A stretch of 64,000 bases of DNA, from the NCBI GenBank assembly GCA_021325435.1, contig JAJPHE010000087.1:1-64000 (forward strand), read 5' to 3'. The DNA is from Actinomycetota bacterium. Lineage in GTDB: Bacteria; Actinomycetota; Acidimicrobiia; Acidimicrobiales; JAJPHE01. Shown here piece after piece: positions 44,601 through 55,276 of this stretch. A program made the translations under genes and the position numbers. How positions within the stretch are numbered: position 1 is the stretch's first letter; every line of letters starts with the position of its first letter. Below the pieces are notes generated by a model. It worked only from the letters and a program-made list of their open reading frames with translations, was not told the DNA's origin and searched no databases.

Positions 44601-44823
44601 CGCGCTCGGCGATGAGGTGGGCGATGCGGTGGGTGAGGACGCGGGTCTTGCCCGAGCCGGCGCCGGCCAGGATCAGCAGGGGACCGGTGTCGTGCAGGAC
44701 GGCCTCGCGCTGGGCCGGGTTGAGCCCGGCGAGCAGGTCGCGCCGGGGCGGCCCGGCGAAGTCGGCGCCGGCGGGATCGTCCTCCAACCCGACCGGCAGG
44801 GACGGAAGGGGCGGCCCGCTCAC
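41587..44823 (-). CDS. UvrD/PcrA superfamily 1A DNA helicase, intein-containing
   Basis: The precursor is 1078 aa: N-extein 276, intein 327, C-extein 475, so the spliced helicase is 751 aa, the usual PcrA/UvrD length. Motifs seen are Walker A AGAGSGKT (~53-60), [16 protein letters not shown] (~244-250), GDSDQ/SIYRFR (split by the intein), [24 protein letters not shown] and [13 protein letters not shown]. The C-terminal tail [14 protein letters not shown] is PcrA-like. It unwinds DNA during repair and replication restart. GTG at 44823 overlaps the guaA stop by 4 bases; the track start lies inside guaA. Activity requires intein splicing. Confidence 0.93.
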   Translation of the reverse strand: MSGPPLPSLPVGLEDDPAGADFAGPPRRDLLAGLNPAQREAVLHDTGPLLILAGAGSGKTRVLTHRIAHLIAERGASPFSILAITFTNKAADEMRRRVAGLVGPVAERMWVSTFHSACVRILRREASRLGYKSSFTIYDQADAVRLTGYVIRDLNIDSKRFPPRSVHGVISQAKNELVDFEHYREQARTIFDRKVADVYAEYQKRLLAASAMDFDDLLMVTVNLMQAFPDVLERYRHRFEHLLVDEYQDTNRAQNELVITLAEAHRNLCVVGDSDQCLPPGTLVSTPAGPKPIEELTEGDRVTGTGGRGVAVAGEITHVKRGHWQGRMYTVRAGGRTLRGTPHHILLAKPDLPPGGHLVYLMYRADRGYRVGQAKSVRQDGQGRPDSGLRVRANQEHADKMWILRSCADRAEASYWEAWFSATYGLPTACFHGQGRDLAMDERWLARLFDELDTRTAAKALMLDLDLHPAFPHLRPQNGRRRQSINLTMFGHLRYGDVGDHRVQSSRFETARESYPEAVELARAVADAGGMEIHRRAAIGGQIYDFMPLAHLHPGMTVLVEEGGHFVEATVDSAESDFYDGPVYDLEVTPTHTYGAGGILVHNSIYRFRSADIRNILEFERAFPDATVIVLEQNYRSTQTILDAANAVIANNMQRKPKALWTDQVGGEPIVRYEASDEHDEAAWVAQEIGSLHDGADFRYGDMAVFYRTNAQSRVLEEELVRRNIPYRVVGGTRFYDRREIKDLLAYLRAVSNPADEVSLKRIVNVPRRGVGDTSVGRIDVFARQHGLGFGDALARAEDAGVSGRALTGARALAVLLESLRRVAPDGPGPVLRRVLEETGYAAELEAEHTVEAAGRLENIAELVAVADEHDDLDGFLEAVSLVADTDELSDDETSVSLMTLHTAKGLEFPVVFLVGMEEGVFPHMRSIGEPDEMEEERRLCYVGITRARQRLYLSHAFCRTLWGGASYNPPSRFIAEIPEALTRAISGGGPPGSLRGGGVRAGRDRIVESAMKATPARTSGAEALGLRAGDDVVHAKWGEGVVTEVVGSGDKAEAVVVFPGLGEKRLLLAWAPLKKAR
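43015..43995 (-). mobile_element. intein in helicase motif III of uvrD/pcrA
   Basis: The 327-aa intein is inserted between GDSDQ and SIYRFR of the helicase. Splicing blocks are complete: Cys1 in [24 protein letters not shown] (block A), TxxH in [12 protein letters not shown] (block B), [21 protein letters not shown] (blocks F and G, penultimate His and terminal Asn) and Ser as the +1 residue. The ~170-residue central part has no clean LAGLIDADG pair. It contains [20 protein letters not shown] and [15 protein letters not shown], reminiscent of a GIY-YIG nuclease. [10 protein letters not shown] could alternatively be a decayed LAGLIDADG helix. Base composition matches the host gene. Confidence 0.95.
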
Positions 44824-46367
44824 TCCCACTCGATGGTGCCCGGGGGCTTCGACGTGATGTCGAGCGCCACCCGGTTGACCCCCGGCACCTCGTTGATGAT
44901 CCGCGACGACAGCCGCTCCAGCAGGTCGTAGGGGAGACGGGCCCAGTCGGCCGTCATGGCGTCCTCGCTGGTGACGGCGCGGATGACGATCGGGTAGGCG
45001 TAGGTGCGCTCGTCGCCCATGACCCCGACGGTGCGCACGGCCGGCAGCACAGCGAAGCTCTGCCAGATGTCGCGGTAGAGGCCGGCCCGCTTGATCTCCT
45101 CGACGACGATGGCGTCGGCCGCCTGCAGGATGGCCACCCGTTCCGGGGTGATGGTTCCGATGATGCGCACGGCCAGGCCGGGCCCGGGGAAGGGCTGACG
45201 CCACACGATGTCCTCGGGGAGGCCGAGCTCCTCACCGACGGCGCGCACCTCGTCCTTGAACAGGTTGCGCAGCGGCTCCACCAGCTCGAAGTTCATGTCG
45301 TCGGGCAGGCCGCCCACGTTGTGGTGCGACTTGATCTTGGCCGCGTCGCTGGTGCCCGACTCGATGATGTCGGGGTACAGCGTGCCCTGCACGAGGAAGC
45401 GGGCGTCCTCGAAGTCGGCGGCCACCTCCTCGAACACCCGGATGAACGTCTCGCCGATGATCTTGCGCTTGCGCTCGGGGTCGATGACGTCGTTGAGCGA
45501 CTCGAGGAACCGGTCGCCCGCCTTGACGTGCACCAGGTCGACGTTGAACTGGCGCCGGAAGGTCGTCTCCACCTGCTCGGCCTCGCCGGCGCGCATCAGG
45601 CCGGTGTCGACGAACACGCAGGTGAGCTGGTCGCCGACCGCCTTGTGCACCAGGGCGGCGGCCACGGCCGAGTCGACCCCTCCGGAGAGGCCGCAGATGA
45701 CCTTCTCCCCCCCGACCTGGTCGCGCACCGCCTCGACCGACGACTCGATGATCGAGGTCATGGTCCAGTTGGGACGGCAGCCGCACACGTCGTACAGGAA
45801 GTGCTTGAGGATCTCCTGTCCCCGGGGGGTGTGGGCCACCTCGGGGTGGAACTGCACGCCGTAGATGGCGTGCTCGGCGTCCTCGAGGGCGGCCACGGGG
45901 GCGTCGGGCGACATCGCCGTCACCGTGAACCCCGGCGGGGGGGCCACGATGGCGTCGAAGTGGCTCATCCACACGTCCTGCTCGTTGGGCAGGCCGGCCA
46001 TGAGCGCCGAGGCCGAGACCACCTGCATCGGCGTGCGCCCGTACTCGCCCCGCCCGGTGCGGGCCACCTGGCCGCCGAGCTGCTGGGCCAGCAGCTGGGC
46101 GCCGTAGCAGATACCGAGCACGGGGACGCCGGCCTTGTACACGCCGGCGTCGACGGTCGGCGCCCCGGCCACGTGGACCGACTTGGGGCCGCCGGAGAAG
46201 ATGATGCCCCGGGGCCGGCGGGCGAGCATGTCCGCCACCGGCATGTCGTGGGGGACGATCTCGGAGTAGACGTGGGCCTCGCGGACACGCCGGGCGATCA
46301 GCTGGGCGTACTGCGCCCCGAAGTCGACGACGAGGACGGTGTCGAAGCCCTCGCTGAGATCAGTCAC
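44820..46367 (-). CDS. guaA: GMP synthase (glutamine-hydrolysing)
   Basis: The 515-aa enzyme aminates XMP to GMP. The N-terminal class-I glutaminase has catalytic Cys in [15 protein letters not shown] and a later His/Glu in FHPEVAHTP. The ATP-pyrophosphatase domain has the PP-loop [15 protein letters not shown], and the C-terminal dimerisation domain ends [13 protein letters not shown], the family terminus. It is complete. guaB3 ends 22 bases upstream and uvrD starts on its stop codon, so guaB3-guaA-uvrD look cotranscribed. Confidence 0.97.
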   Translation of the reverse strand: MTDLSEGFDTVLVVDFGAQYAQLIARRVREAHVYSEIVPHDMPVADMLARRPRGIIFSGGPKSVHVAGAPTVDAGVYKAGVPVLGICYGAQLLAQQLGGQVARTGRGEYGRTPMQVVSASALMAGLPNEQDVWMSHFDAIVAPPPGFTVTAMSPDAPVAALEDAEHAIYGVQFHPEVAHTPRGQEILKHFLYDVCGCRPNWTMTSIIESSVEAVRDQVGGEKVICGLSGGVDSAVAAALVHKAVGDQLTCVFVDTGLMRAGEAEQVETTFRRQFNVDLVHVKAGDRFLESLNDVIDPERKRKIIGETFIRVFEEVAADFEDARFLVQGTLYPDIIESGTSDAAKIKSHHNVGGLPDDMNFELVEPLRNLFKDEVRAVGEELGLPEDIVWRQPFPGPGLAVRIIGTITPERVAILQAADAIVVEEIKRAGLYRDIWQSFAVLPAVRTVGVMGDERTYAYPIVIRAVTSEDAMTADWARLPYDLLERLSSRIINEVPGVNRVALDITSKPPGTIEWE

Positions 46368-46389
46368 GGCACAAGCGGCCCGGGGGCCG

Positions 46390-47553
46390 TCAGTGTCCCA
46401 TCCCGACGCCCTGCGACCGCTGCAGGGCCTTGCCCTCGGTCTGCAGGGCGGGGGCGACCATCACCTCGGCCTTCTGGAACTCCTTGACGCTCTCGTACCC
46501 GCAGGTCGCCATGCTGGTGCGCAGGGCGCCGAACAGGTTGAGCCGGCCGTCGTTCTCGTGGGCCGGGCCGAGGAGGACCTCCTTCAGGGTGCCGAGCCGG
46601 CCGGTGCGGACCCGGGCGCCGCGGGGCAGCGACGGGTGGAAGGTGGCCATGCCCCAGTGGAACCCCTTGCCCGGCGCCTCGTGGGCGGCGGCCAGCGGCG
46701 AGCCGATCATGACGGCGTCGGCGCCACAGGCGATGGCCTTGGCGATGTCGCCCCCCTTGGACATGCCGCCGTCCGCGATCACCTGCACGTACACGCCGGT
46801 CTCGTCGAGGTGACGCATGCGGGCGCCGGCGGCGTCGGCGATGGCCGTCGCCTGGGGGACGCCGATGCCGAGCACGCCCCGGGTGGTGCAGGCGTTGCCG
46901 GGGCCGACCCCGACGAGAATGCCGACGGCGCCGGTGCGCATCAGGTGCAGGGCGGCCTGGTAGGAGGCGCACCCGCCGACGATCACCGGGATCTCGAACT
47001 CGCGGATGAAGCGCTTCAGGTTGAGCGGCTCCACCGTCTTGGACACGTGCTCGGCCGACACGACCGTGCCCTGGATGACGAGCAGGTCGAGCTCGGCCTC
47101 CAGCACCGCCTTGGCGAACTGCTCGGTGCGCTGCGGGGTCACCGAGGCGCAGGAGACGACGCCGGCGTCTTTGATCTCGCGGATCCGCTGGGTGACCAGC
47201 TCCGGCTTCACCGGCTCGGAGTAGATCTGCTGCATCCGGGCGGTCGCCTTCTCCGAGTCGAGCTTGGAGATCTCGTCGAAGAGCGGCTCGGGATCCTCGT
47301 AGCGGGTCCACAGCCCCTCGAGGTTCAGCACGCCAACCCCGCCGAGGCGGCCGATCTCGATGGCGGTGGCCGGGCTGATGACCCCGTCCATGGCCGCCCC
47401 CATGAGCGGCAGCTCGAAGCGGAAGGCGTCGATCTCCCAGGAGATGTCAACGTCCTCCGGGTCCCTCGTCCTCCGGCTGGGGACGATGGCGATGTCGTCG
47501 AAGCCGTACGCCCTCCTGCCCGACTTGCCGATGCCGATCTCGAGCTCAGCCAC
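46390..47553 (-). CDS. guaB3: GuaB3-family IMP dehydrogenase-related protein
   Basis: The 387-aa protein is of the actinobacterial GuaB3 group, a (beta/alpha)8 IMPDH/GMP reductase relative without CBS domains. The start is [35 protein letters not shown]. The catalytic loop [18 protein letters not shown] and flavin/IMP-site [30 protein letters not shown] are present. The track start lies well upstream; GTG at 47553 fits the family. It stands directly before guaA, supporting a guanine-nucleotide role, though the exact reaction in this group is less certain than for GuaB. Confidence 0.93.
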   Translation of the reverse strand: MAELEIGIGKSGRRAYGFDDIAIVPSRRTRDPEDVDISWEIDAFRFELPLMGAAMDGVISPATAIEIGRLGGVGVLNLEGLWTRYEDPEPLFDEISKLDSEKATARMQQIYSEPVKPELVTQRIREIKDAGVVSCASVTPQRTEQFAKAVLEAELDLLVIQGTVVSAEHVSKTVEPLNLKRFIREFEIPVIVGGCASYQAALHLMRTGAVGILVGVGPGNACTTRGVLGIGVPQATAIADAAGARMRHLDETGVYVQVIADGGMSKGGDIAKAIACGADAVMIGSPLAAAHEAPGKGFHWGMATFHPSLPRGARVRTGRLGTLKEVLLGPAHENDGRLNLFGALRTSMATCGYESVKEFQKAEVMVAPALQTEGKALQRSQGVGMGH

Positions 47554-47648
47554 AAAGCACCCCTTGGATCCCTGCCCGCTTTTCACGAGGATACTTCGGG
47601 GCTGTGACGGCCCCCGGCCACCCCGGCGGCCCCCAAAGGGGGGCGTGG

Positions 47649-48032
47649 TCAGGGGCGCAGGCTGCGCAGGATCTGGCGGGCCACGGCGCTGTTCATCTCG
47701 TACAGGACCGAGTTGCGGGCCCGCTCGATCCGCTTGAGGATGCCGCCCTCGGTGTCGGACAGGGCGTCGAGGCCGGCGATCACCGCCCGGCGGGTCGAGT
47801 CGGTCGCCTCGTAGCCCATCCGGGTCAGGCCCTTCACGATCTCGCTGCGGGCCACCGGACCGGGGGCGGCCTGGGCCACGATGGTGAGGGCGTCCTTGGT
47901 CAGCTCCGACGCCCGGTCGACCGCCTCGGCGGCCGAGATGGTGTCCTCCTCGCCGTCGATGGAGGCCAGCCAGCGGCGGACCTTGCGCACGATCTCGTCG
48001 TGGGTCTCCCCCTCGAAGCTGAGCGTGGGCAT
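47649..48032 (-). CDS. hypothetical protein, winged-helix-like
   Basis: The 127-aa soluble protein begins MPTLSFEGETHDEIVRKVRRWL. The middle part DALTIVAQAAPGPVARSEIVKGLTRMGYEATDSTRRAVIAGLDALSDTEGG looks like a small winged-helix or helix-turn-helix fold, and the C-terminus is basic and helical. I do not recognise the family, so DNA binding is only a structural guess. It lies 95 bases upstream of guaB3 and 35 bases downstream of the Nudix gene, on the same strand. Confidence 0.65.
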   Translation of the reverse strand: MPTLSFEGETHDEIVRKVRRWLASIDGEEDTISAAEAVDRASELTKDALTIVAQAAPGPVARSEIVKGLTRMGYEATDSTRRAVIAGLDALSDTEGGILKRIERARNSVLYEMNSAVARQILRSLRP

Positions 48033-48067
48033 CGCCGCCGAGTCTAAGACCGGGCCGCCAGCCGATC

Positions 48068-48787
48068 TCAGATGCCCTCGGCCATCCTCCCCAGCGGGCC
48101 GCCGGCGACCACATCGAGCAGGTGGCGCAGGATGCGGGCGGTGGCGCCCCAGACGGTGTCGCCGTCGAGGTGGAAGAAGTGGACGGACCGCTCGCCCATG
48201 CCGGGCACCGGCCAGCGCTCCTCGTGGTAGACGCCGGGGGAGGCCAGCTCGGCCAGGGTGACGTCGAAGATCCGCTCGACCTCGGCCGGGTTGGGGCGCA
48301 GGTCGGGCCGGCCGGGCAGGGCGGCCACGAACGGGGAGATCGACGAGCGCGACGACAGGGTCGACAGCGGCGGCAGCTCGCCCAGCACGTCGGCCGAGGC
48401 CGGGTCGAGCCCGACCTCCTCGCTGGCCTCGCGCAGGGCCCCGGCGAGGGGGTCCTCGGCCGGCTCCAGCCGCCCCCCCGGAAAGGCCACCTCGCCAGTG
48501 TGGGACCGCAGGTTCGACGAACGCCGGGTGAGGATGACCCGGGCCTCGCCGCCCTCCTCGAACAGGGCGACCAGCACGGCGGCGGGCAGGCCGGGCGGGG
48601 CGCCCCCCTCCGGTACCGCCGGGTCCGGTGGGCCGGGAGGCCCGGCCGCAGCGAAGGCGGCCCGCACCCGCTCGAGGCCGACGGGGACGGCCAGATCCCA
48701 GGGCACCCCCTCGACCGAGCGGGCCCCGTGGGGGCGCGGGATGACCTGACGGCCCGGCCGTCGGCCGGCCGGGCCCGTCGGGGTCAC
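48068..48787 (-). CDS. Nudix hydrolase, CoA pyrophosphatase-like
   Basis: The 239-aa protein has a complete Nudix box, [24 protein letters not shown]. The preceding [18 protein letters not shown] is the LLTxRSxxLRxHxGxxxFPGG-type signature typical of CoA diphosphatases (NudL/YeaB). The substrate is predicted, not shown. The first ~40 residues are low complexity and the GTG start at 48787 is uncertain. It follows the 58-aa gene by 4 bases. Confidence 0.87.
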   Translation of the reverse strand: MTPTGPAGRRPGRQVIPRPHGARSVEGVPWDLAVPVGLERVRAAFAAAGPPGPPDPAVPEGGAPPGLPAAVLVALFEEGGEARVILTRRSSNLRSHTGEVAFPGGRLEPAEDPLAGALREASEEVGLDPASADVLGELPPLSTLSSRSSISPFVAALPGRPDLRPNPAEVERIFDVTLAELASPGVYHEERWPVPGMGERSVHFFHLDGDTVWGATARILRHLLDVVAGGPLGRMAEGI

Positions 48788-48791
48788 GACC

Positions 48792-48968
48792 TCAGGTGGC
48801 GGGGTTCGAGGCCTGGCCGGCGTCGGCCGCGGCCAGGCCCTCGAGCAGCTCCCGCAGCCCGCTGGTCTTGAGGTTGGCGATGACCCGACCAGGAGGCGTC
48901 TCGCCCCGTTCCCACTCCATCCACTGGGCGAGCAGCTTGGCCGGGTCGGGCGGCGGACGCTGGTCCAT
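48792..48968 (-). CDS. small hypothetical protein between groEL and Nudix gene
   Basis: The 58-aa acidic protein starts [38 protein letters not shown] and ends with a short helix and an Ala/Gly tail. The longer track ORF overlaps groEL in another frame; ATG at 48968 lies 8 bases after the groEL stop. The composition and tight spacing between groEL and the Nudix gene suggest it is real. Family and function are unknown to me. Confidence 0.55.
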   Translation of the reverse strand: MDQRPPPDPAKLLAQWMEWERGETPPGRVIANLKTSGLRELLEGLAAADAGQASNPAT

Positions 48969-48976
48969 GGCCAGGG

Positions 48977-50928
<1,952 letters not shown>

Positions 50929-50961
50929 GGGGGGAGCCCTCCTAGTTGCTCGCTGATGGCC

Positions 50962-50990
50962 GTTAGCACTCAGACCTGACGAGTGCTAAC
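50962..50990. promoter_or_regulatory. CIRCE operator (HrcA-binding inverted repeat)
   Basis: TTAGCACTC and GAGTGCTAA are perfect CIRCE arms separated by exactly 9 bases, extended by one more G-C pair. It lies 34 bases upstream of groES and touches the -10 element. CIRCE is the known HrcA repressor site, so heat-inducible repression of groESL by HrcA is expected. hrcA is not in the window. Confidence 0.96.
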
Positions 50991-51017
50991 GATAGCCACG
51001 GCGCCGGCGGCTAGCAA
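50989..51017 (-). promoter_or_regulatory. groESL promoter (-35 TTGCTA, -10 TATCGT)
   Basis: On the minus strand TTGCTA and TATCGT are separated by exactly 17 bases, with the -10 abutting the CIRCE repeat, which suits repression by HrcA. The -35 lies in the 3' arm of the hairpin after tsaD. Assigned by eye from consensus and position. Confidence 0.6.
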
Positions 51018-51039
51018 CCGCCCCCGGCGACTGCTAACC
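51009..51039 (-). terminator. long hairpin at the end of tsaD, before groESL
   Basis: The minus-strand RNA forms two 14-base arms, 5' GGUUAGCAGUCGCC and 3' GGCGGUUGCUAGCC, fully paired with three G-U wobbles and a GGG loop. It includes the tsaD stop codon. It probably ends the tsaD transcript or stabilises its 3' end. No U-tract follows, and the 3' arm doubles as the groESL -35 region. Confidence 0.55.
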
Positions 51040-52059
51040 GATCAGCGGCAGGTGGAGGTTGGGGTCGGCGGCCAGGTCGAGGGGGCTGGGCCCGTCGGCG
51101 TTGAGCCGCCACCAGGCGGCGGCGCCGATCATGGCCGCGTTGTCGGTGCACATGGGACGGCTGGGGACGAAGGCCCGCAACCCCTCGGCGATGCACACGT
51201 CGAGGGCCCGCTCGCGCAGCAGCGAGTTGGCCGCCACCCCACCGGCGAGGACCAGGCCCCGGGCCCCGACGTCGGCCGCCGCCCGCCGGGCCTTGGTGAC
51301 GAGCACGTCGACCACCGCCTCCTGGAAGGAGGCGGCCACGTCGGCCACGGGCACGTCGGGGTTCTTGCGCACGTAGCTGATGACCGACGTCTTGATGCCG
51401 CTGAAGGAGAAGTCGTAGCCGGCCTCGAGCATGGCCCGGGGGAACTCGATGGACTTGGGGTCCCCGTCCATGGCGATGCGGTCGATCACCGGTCCGCCGG
51501 GGTAGCCGAGCCCGAGGAAGCGGGCCACCTTGTCGAAGGCCTCGCCGGCGGCGTCGTCGATGGTCTGGCCGAGGAGCCGGTAGCGCCCCGGGCCTTCCAT
51601 CGAGATCAGGAGGGTGTGGCCGCCCGAGACCAGCAGAACCACGAGGGGGAACTCGAGGTCCGGCTCCTCGATGAAGGCGGCGGCCAGGTGGCCCTCGAGG
51701 TGGTTGACTCCCACGAAGGGAATGCCCCACACCAGGGCCATGGCCTTGGCGGCGGAGACCCCGACGAGGAGGGAGCCGATGAGGCCCGGGCCCACGGTGG
51801 CGGCCACCGCGGCCAGGTCGGGGCGGCCCCCCTCGGGGTACTCCACGCCGGCCTCGAGGAGGGCCTCGGCCACCACCGGGGTGATCAGCTCGACGTGGGC
51901 CCGTCCGGCCAGCTCGGGCACGACCCCTCCGAAGCGGGCGTGCAGGTCCACCTGGCTGGACACGACCGAGGAGCGGACCCGGTGCTCCTCGTCGACCACG
52001 GCGGCGGCCGTCTCGTCGCAGGAGGTCTCCACCGCCAGCACGGCCCGGAGGCGGGTCAT
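51034..52059 (-). CDS. tsaD: tRNA t6A threonylcarbamoyltransferase TsaD
   Basis: The 341-aa protein transfers the threonylcarbamoyl group to A37 of ANN-decoding tRNAs, with TsaB and TsaE. The N-terminal VLAVETSCDETAAAVVD, the metal-binding histidine pair in VNHLEGHLAAAF, and the LLVSGGHTLL nucleotide motif are present. The track begins 32 codons too early; ATG at 52059 overlaps the rimI stop by 4 bases. tsaE and tsaB lie just upstream in the same chain. The stop codon lies inside the long hairpin before groES. Confidence 0.95.
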   Translation of the reverse strand: MTRLRAVLAVETSCDETAAAVVDEEHRVRSSVVSSQVDLHARFGGVVPELAGRAHVELITPVVAEALLEAGVEYPEGGRPDLAAVAATVGPGLIGSLLVGVSAAKAMALVWGIPFVGVNHLEGHLAAAFIEEPDLEFPLVVLLVSGGHTLLISMEGPGRYRLLGQTIDDAAGEAFDKVARFLGLGYPGGPVIDRIAMDGDPKSIEFPRAMLEAGYDFSFSGIKTSVISYVRKNPDVPVADVAASFQEAVVDVLVTKARRAAADVGARGLVLAGGVAANSLLRERALDVCIAEGLRAFVPSRPMCTDNAAMIGAAAWWRLNADGPSPLDLAADPNLHLPLIG

Positions 52060-52622
52060 CCCTGCCTCCGCCAGCGCGAGGCGTCGGCCGCCAGCTCCGC
52101 CTCGATGGCGGCCAGCCGGGCCGTGTACCCCGGGCTGTCGATGTCGCTGGCCCACATCACCAGGGCGTCCTCGTTGGTCTCCGAGTAGTAGTTCTTGCGG
52201 ATGCCGGCGGGGCTGAAGCCGAACCGATGGTAGAGGGCCTGGGCCCCGGTGTTCCCCACCCGCACCTCGAGGGTGAGGTTGCGGGCTCCCCGCTCTAGGG
52301 CGACCCGGGCCAGGTTGAGCATGAGGCGGGTGCCGATCTTGCGCCGGTGGTGCTCGGGATCCACGGCGATGGTCGTCACGTGGGCGTCCTCGGTGCCGAC
52401 CATGACCCCGGCGTAGCCGACGACGTCCCCGCCGATCTTGGCCACGTGATAGGCGCGGGTGCCCCGTAGGGACAGTTCGCTCATGAACAGCGACAGCGAC
52501 CAGGGCCGGGGGTAGACCTCGGACTCGATGCGCAGGACCGAGCGCAGGTGCCGGCGGCGCATGGGGACCAGGACGACGTCGGCGGGGGCCTGGCGCCCCG
52601 GGCGCAGCCGCGAGGCGGTCAT
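52056..52622 (-). CDS. rimI: GNAT N-acetyltransferase, RimI-type
   Basis: The 188-aa GNAT-fold enzyme has the acetyl-CoA motif VDPEHHRRKIGTRLMLNLA and the C-terminal NTGAQALYHRFGFSPAGIRKNYY typical of RimI, which acetylates the N-terminus of ribosomal protein S18 in E. coli. It carries N- and C-terminal extensions of ~20-25 residues. The location between tsaB and tsaD is a widespread arrangement. The track ORF is much longer; ATG at 52622 overlaps the tsaB stop by 4 bases. Confidence 0.9.
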   Translation of the reverse strand: MTASRLRPGRQAPADVVLVPMRRRHLRSVLRIESEVYPRPWSLSLFMSELSLRGTRAYHVAKIGGDVVGYAGVMVGTEDAHVTTIAVDPEHHRRKIGTRLMLNLARVALERGARNLTLEVRVGNTGAQALYHRFGFSPAGIRKNYYSETNEDALVMWASDIDSPGYTARLAAIEAELAADASRWRRQG

Positions 52623-53335
52623 CCGGCCTCGGCCCCGGGGCGCTGGTGGCGGGCCTCCCAGTTGATCTCGGCGTCGGAGCGGCGCAGGTAGAGCACCTCG
52701 AGCTCGGAGGGCTGCACGAACTCCTCGCGCACCGCCCGGGGGTGGGCCAGCTCGACCAGCGCCCCGGCCGTCGGGTAGGCGGTGCCGACGGTGCCGAGCT
52801 CGACCCGGACGTCGGTGGTGAGGACCTCGCCGTAGCGGAGGGCGCCGTCGCCGATGACGAGGGACTCCTCGCTGGCCGCCATCAGCTCGGAGGCGAGCTC
52901 GCGGGGGCTGGCCAGCCGGTAGTCCGACAGCCGCTGCAGCCCGCCGGGGACCTGGCGGTACTTGGCGTAGTACACCTCGCTGCGGCGGGCGTCGATCACC
53001 GGCACCACCACCCGGTCGGAGTACCGCACCGGAAAGGCCAGCAGGTCGAGGCTCGACAGCCCGATCATCGGCACCCGCAGGGCCTGGGCGATGGCCTTGG
53101 CCGTGGACACCCCCACCCGCAGGCCGGTGAACAGCCCCGGACCCACGTCGACGGCGACGGCGCTGATCTCGGTCATGGCCACCCGGGCCTGGGCGCAAAT
53201 GAACTCGATGGCCGGGGTGAGGGTCTCGGCGTGGCGCCGGCCCCGGGTGGTGTGGAACTCGGCGAGGACGCCCTCGTAGCCGCCGAGGGCGGCGCCCACC
53301 CGCATGGTAGAGGTCTCGATGCCGAGGATGATCAC
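52619..53335 (-). CDS. tsaB: t6A biosynthesis protein TsaB
   Basis: The 238-aa inactive TsaD paralogue forms the TsaB-TsaD platform of the t6A complex. The N-terminal ILGIETSTMRVGAALGG and the DVGPGLFTGLRVGVSTAKAIAQAL motif are typical; the TsaD metal-binding histidines are absent, as expected. The track start is upstream; GTG at 53335 overlaps the tsaE stop in GTGA. The C-terminal part is variable in this family. Context with tsaE, rimI and tsaD makes the assignment firm. Confidence 0.93.
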   Translation of the reverse strand: MIILGIETSTMRVGAALGGYEGVLAEFHTTRGRRHAETLTPAIEFICAQARVAMTEISAVAVDVGPGLFTGLRVGVSTAKAIAQALRVPMIGLSSLDLLAFPVRYSDRVVVPVIDARRSEVYYAKYRQVPGGLQRLSDYRLASPRELASELMAASEESLVIGDGALRYGEVLTTDVRVELGTVGTAYPTAGALVELAHPRAVREEFVQPSELEVLYLRRSDAEINWEARHQRPGAEAG

Positions 53336-53829
53336 GGGGCGGCCTCGGTGCCCGACCACTTGGCCAGGGCGTGGTGGAGGGCCTTGACCCGGGCCGACCA
53401 GCTGGGCCCGACCGGGCGGAACGTGAGCCGGCGGCACTCCTCGCCGGCGGCCTCGTCGAGGTCGATGCGGACCCACAGGTAGTCGGGGCTGAACGCCTGG
53501 GCGGCGCTGTCGCCCCACTCCACCAGGGCCACGCCGCCTTCGTCGAGCAGCTCGGGCAGGGCCAGATCGATGGCCTCCTGCAGCTGGTCGAGGCGGTAGA
53601 CGTCGGCGTGGTGGAACGGCACCCGCCCCCGGTAGCTGTGCACCAGGGTGAAGGTCGGGCTGGTGATGGTTTCCTCGACCCCGAGGGCCCGGCCGAAGCC
53701 CTGGGCGAAGACGGTCTTGCCCGAGCCGAGCTCGCCGGCGAGCAGGACCACGTCACCGGAGCGGACCACCCCCGCCACGTCGGCGGCTAGGAGGCGGGTC
53801 TCCTCCGCCGAGCGGGTCCTTACGATCAC
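53332..53829 (-). CDS. tsaE: t6A biosynthesis ATPase TsaE
   Basis: The 165-aa small P-loop ATPase drives turnover of the TsaB-TsaD complex. Walker A GELGSGKTVFAQGFGRALG, TSPTFTLVHSYRG and the conserved HHADVYRLDQ and LVEWGD motifs are present. GTG at 53829 ([15 protein letters not shown]) overlaps the udg stop by 4 bases; the track start is earlier and lies in udg. It is complete. Confidence 0.93.
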   Translation of the reverse strand: MIVRTRSAEETRLLAADVAGVVRSGDVVLLAGELGSGKTVFAQGFGRALGVEETITSPTFTLVHSYRGRVPFHHADVYRLDQLQEAIDLALPELLDEGGVALVEWGDSAAQAFSPDYLWVRIDLDEAAGEECRRLTFRPVGPSWSARVKALHHALAKWSGTEAAP

Positions 53830-54386
53830 GCCGCGACCGCCAGAGCCTGCTTGGCCCGAATGAGGTCGGCCCGCATCTCGGCGACGACCTCCCCGCCGCT
53901 GCGCAGGGCGGCGGACGGGTGGTAGGTGGGCACCACGACCACTCCGTCGCGGTACGGGTACACCTGGCCCCGCAGCTTGCGGATGCCTTCGCTGGTGTCG
54001 AGCAGGAGCCGGGTGGCGAAGTTGCCGAGGGTGACGATGACCCGGGGCTGGATCAGGTCGATCTGAGTCTCTAGGTAGGGCCGGCACGTCTCGATCTCAG
54101 CCGGCTGCGGGTCGCGGTTGCCGGGCGGCCGGCACTTGAGGACGTTGGCGATGTAGCAGCCGCCCCGGTCGATGCCGAGCTCCTCGGCGATGAGCTTGTC
54201 GAGCAGCTTTCCGGAGCGGCCGACGAACGGCTCGCCCTGCCGGTCCTCGTCGCGCCCGGGGGCCTCGCCGATGAACATGAGGCCGGCGTCGGGGTTGCCG
54301 ACACCGAATACCGCCTGGGTCCTCCCGGCCGAGAGCGGGCAGCGGACACAGGCGCTCACCTGCCGCTCTAGCTCGGCGAGGGTCAC
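53826..54386 (-). CDS. udg: uracil-DNA glycosylase, Fe-S type (family 4/5-like)
   Basis: The 186-aa protein removes uracil from DNA. Motifs are [25 protein letters not shown] near the N-terminus and [10 protein letters not shown], with the catalytic-site histidine, near the C-terminus. Four cysteines ([18 protein letters not shown] and CRPYL region) fit the [4Fe-4S] cluster of family-4 enzymes. GTG at 54386 ([16 protein letters not shown]) overlaps the P1 peptidase stop by 4 bases. The track start lies far upstream. This gene and tsaE are coupled in the same way. Confidence 0.93.
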   Translation of the reverse strand: MTLAELERQVSACVRCPLSAGRTQAVFGVGNPDAGLMFIGEAPGRDEDRQGEPFVGRSGKLLDKLIAEELGIDRGGCYIANVLKCRPPGNRDPQPAEIETCRPYLETQIDLIQPRVIVTLGNFATRLLLDTSEGIRKLRGQVYPYRDGVVVVPTYHPSAALRSGGEVVAEMRADLIRAKQALAVAA

Positions 54387-55276
54387 CCGGAAATGGTAAC
54401 GGCCTGGCGCACGGCCGAGGCCACGGCACGGGCGGCCATGGCCCGCACCGCGTCGAGCGGCGCCGGCTCCGCCCCGGTGGCGACGGCGACGATGGCGTCG
54501 CCGTCTCGGGTGGTGTGCACCGGCTCGAGCGCCCGGGCCAGCCCGTCGTGGGCCGACTGGGCGACCAGCAGGCAGCCCCGCTTGTCGAGGGCGGCGTTGG
54601 TGGCGACCACCCCGATCGTCGTCTGCTGGCGGGCCTGCTCGAAGGCGGCCGGGGCCCCGGCCTCCATCCGCTCGACGAGGGCGTCGAGGCCGACGACCGA
54701 CTCGGGCTCGACTCCGGCCGGCACCACGTCGCCGTAGGCGTTCACCGCCATCAGCGCCGACACGATCACCTCCCCGTGACGGACCGTCGCCGTGCCGATG
54801 CCGCCGGGCCCCGCCAGTTCGGGGCCCCGCCACGAGCCGACGGTGGCGCCGGCACCGGCGCCGATCGGGCCCGTCTCGATCCGCCCGCCGATGGCCGCCT
54901 CGCAGGCTGCCCGGCCCTCGGCCGGCCCGGGACGGACCGAGGGGTCGCCTACCCCGAGGTCGAACAGCACGACACCGACGACGATCGGCACCGGCCCGGC
55001 CCGGGTGGGGAAACCCACTCCCTGTTCGGCCAGGGCGGCGACCACCCCGTCGCAGGCCGCCAACCCGAAAGCGGAGCCGCCGGTGAGCACCACGGCGTCG
55101 ACCCGCTGCACGAGACGTTCCGGGGAGAGGAGGTCCCACTCGCGGGTTCCCGGCGCCCCGCCCCTGACCTCCCCGGAGGCGACGGCGCCCTCGGGCAGCA
55201 GCACGACCGTGCACCCGGTGCGGGCCCGGGCGTCGGTCCAGTGGCCGACCCGGACGCCGGGGACGTCAGTCAGCAC
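54383..55276 (-). CDS. P1/S58 (DmpA-like) family peptidase
   Basis: The 297-aa N-terminal-nucleophile hydrolase starts [27 protein letters not shown] and contains [26 protein letters not shown]. The self-cleavage region is probably at [16 protein letters not shown], where the second part would start with the nucleophilic Thr. Relatives are aminopeptidases or beta-peptidyl hydrolases; the substrate is unknown. The start overlaps alr by 11 bases and the end overlaps udg by 4. Sitting next to alanine racemase suggests, but does not show, a D-amino-acid or peptidoglycan link. Confidence 0.88.
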   Translation of the reverse strand: MLTDVPGVRVGHWTDARARTGCTVVLLPEGAVASGEVRGGAPGTREWDLLSPERLVQRVDAVVLTGGSAFGLAACDGVVAALAEQGVGFPTRAGPVPIVVGVVLFDLGVGDPSVRPGPAEGRAACEAAIGGRIETGPIGAGAGATVGSWRGPELAGPGGIGTATVRHGEVIVSALMAVNAYGDVVPAGVEPESVVGLDALVERMEAGAPAAFEQARQQTTIGVVATNAALDKRGCLLVAQSAHDGLARALEPVHTTRDGDAIVAVATGAEPAPLDAVRAMAARAVASAVRQAVTISG

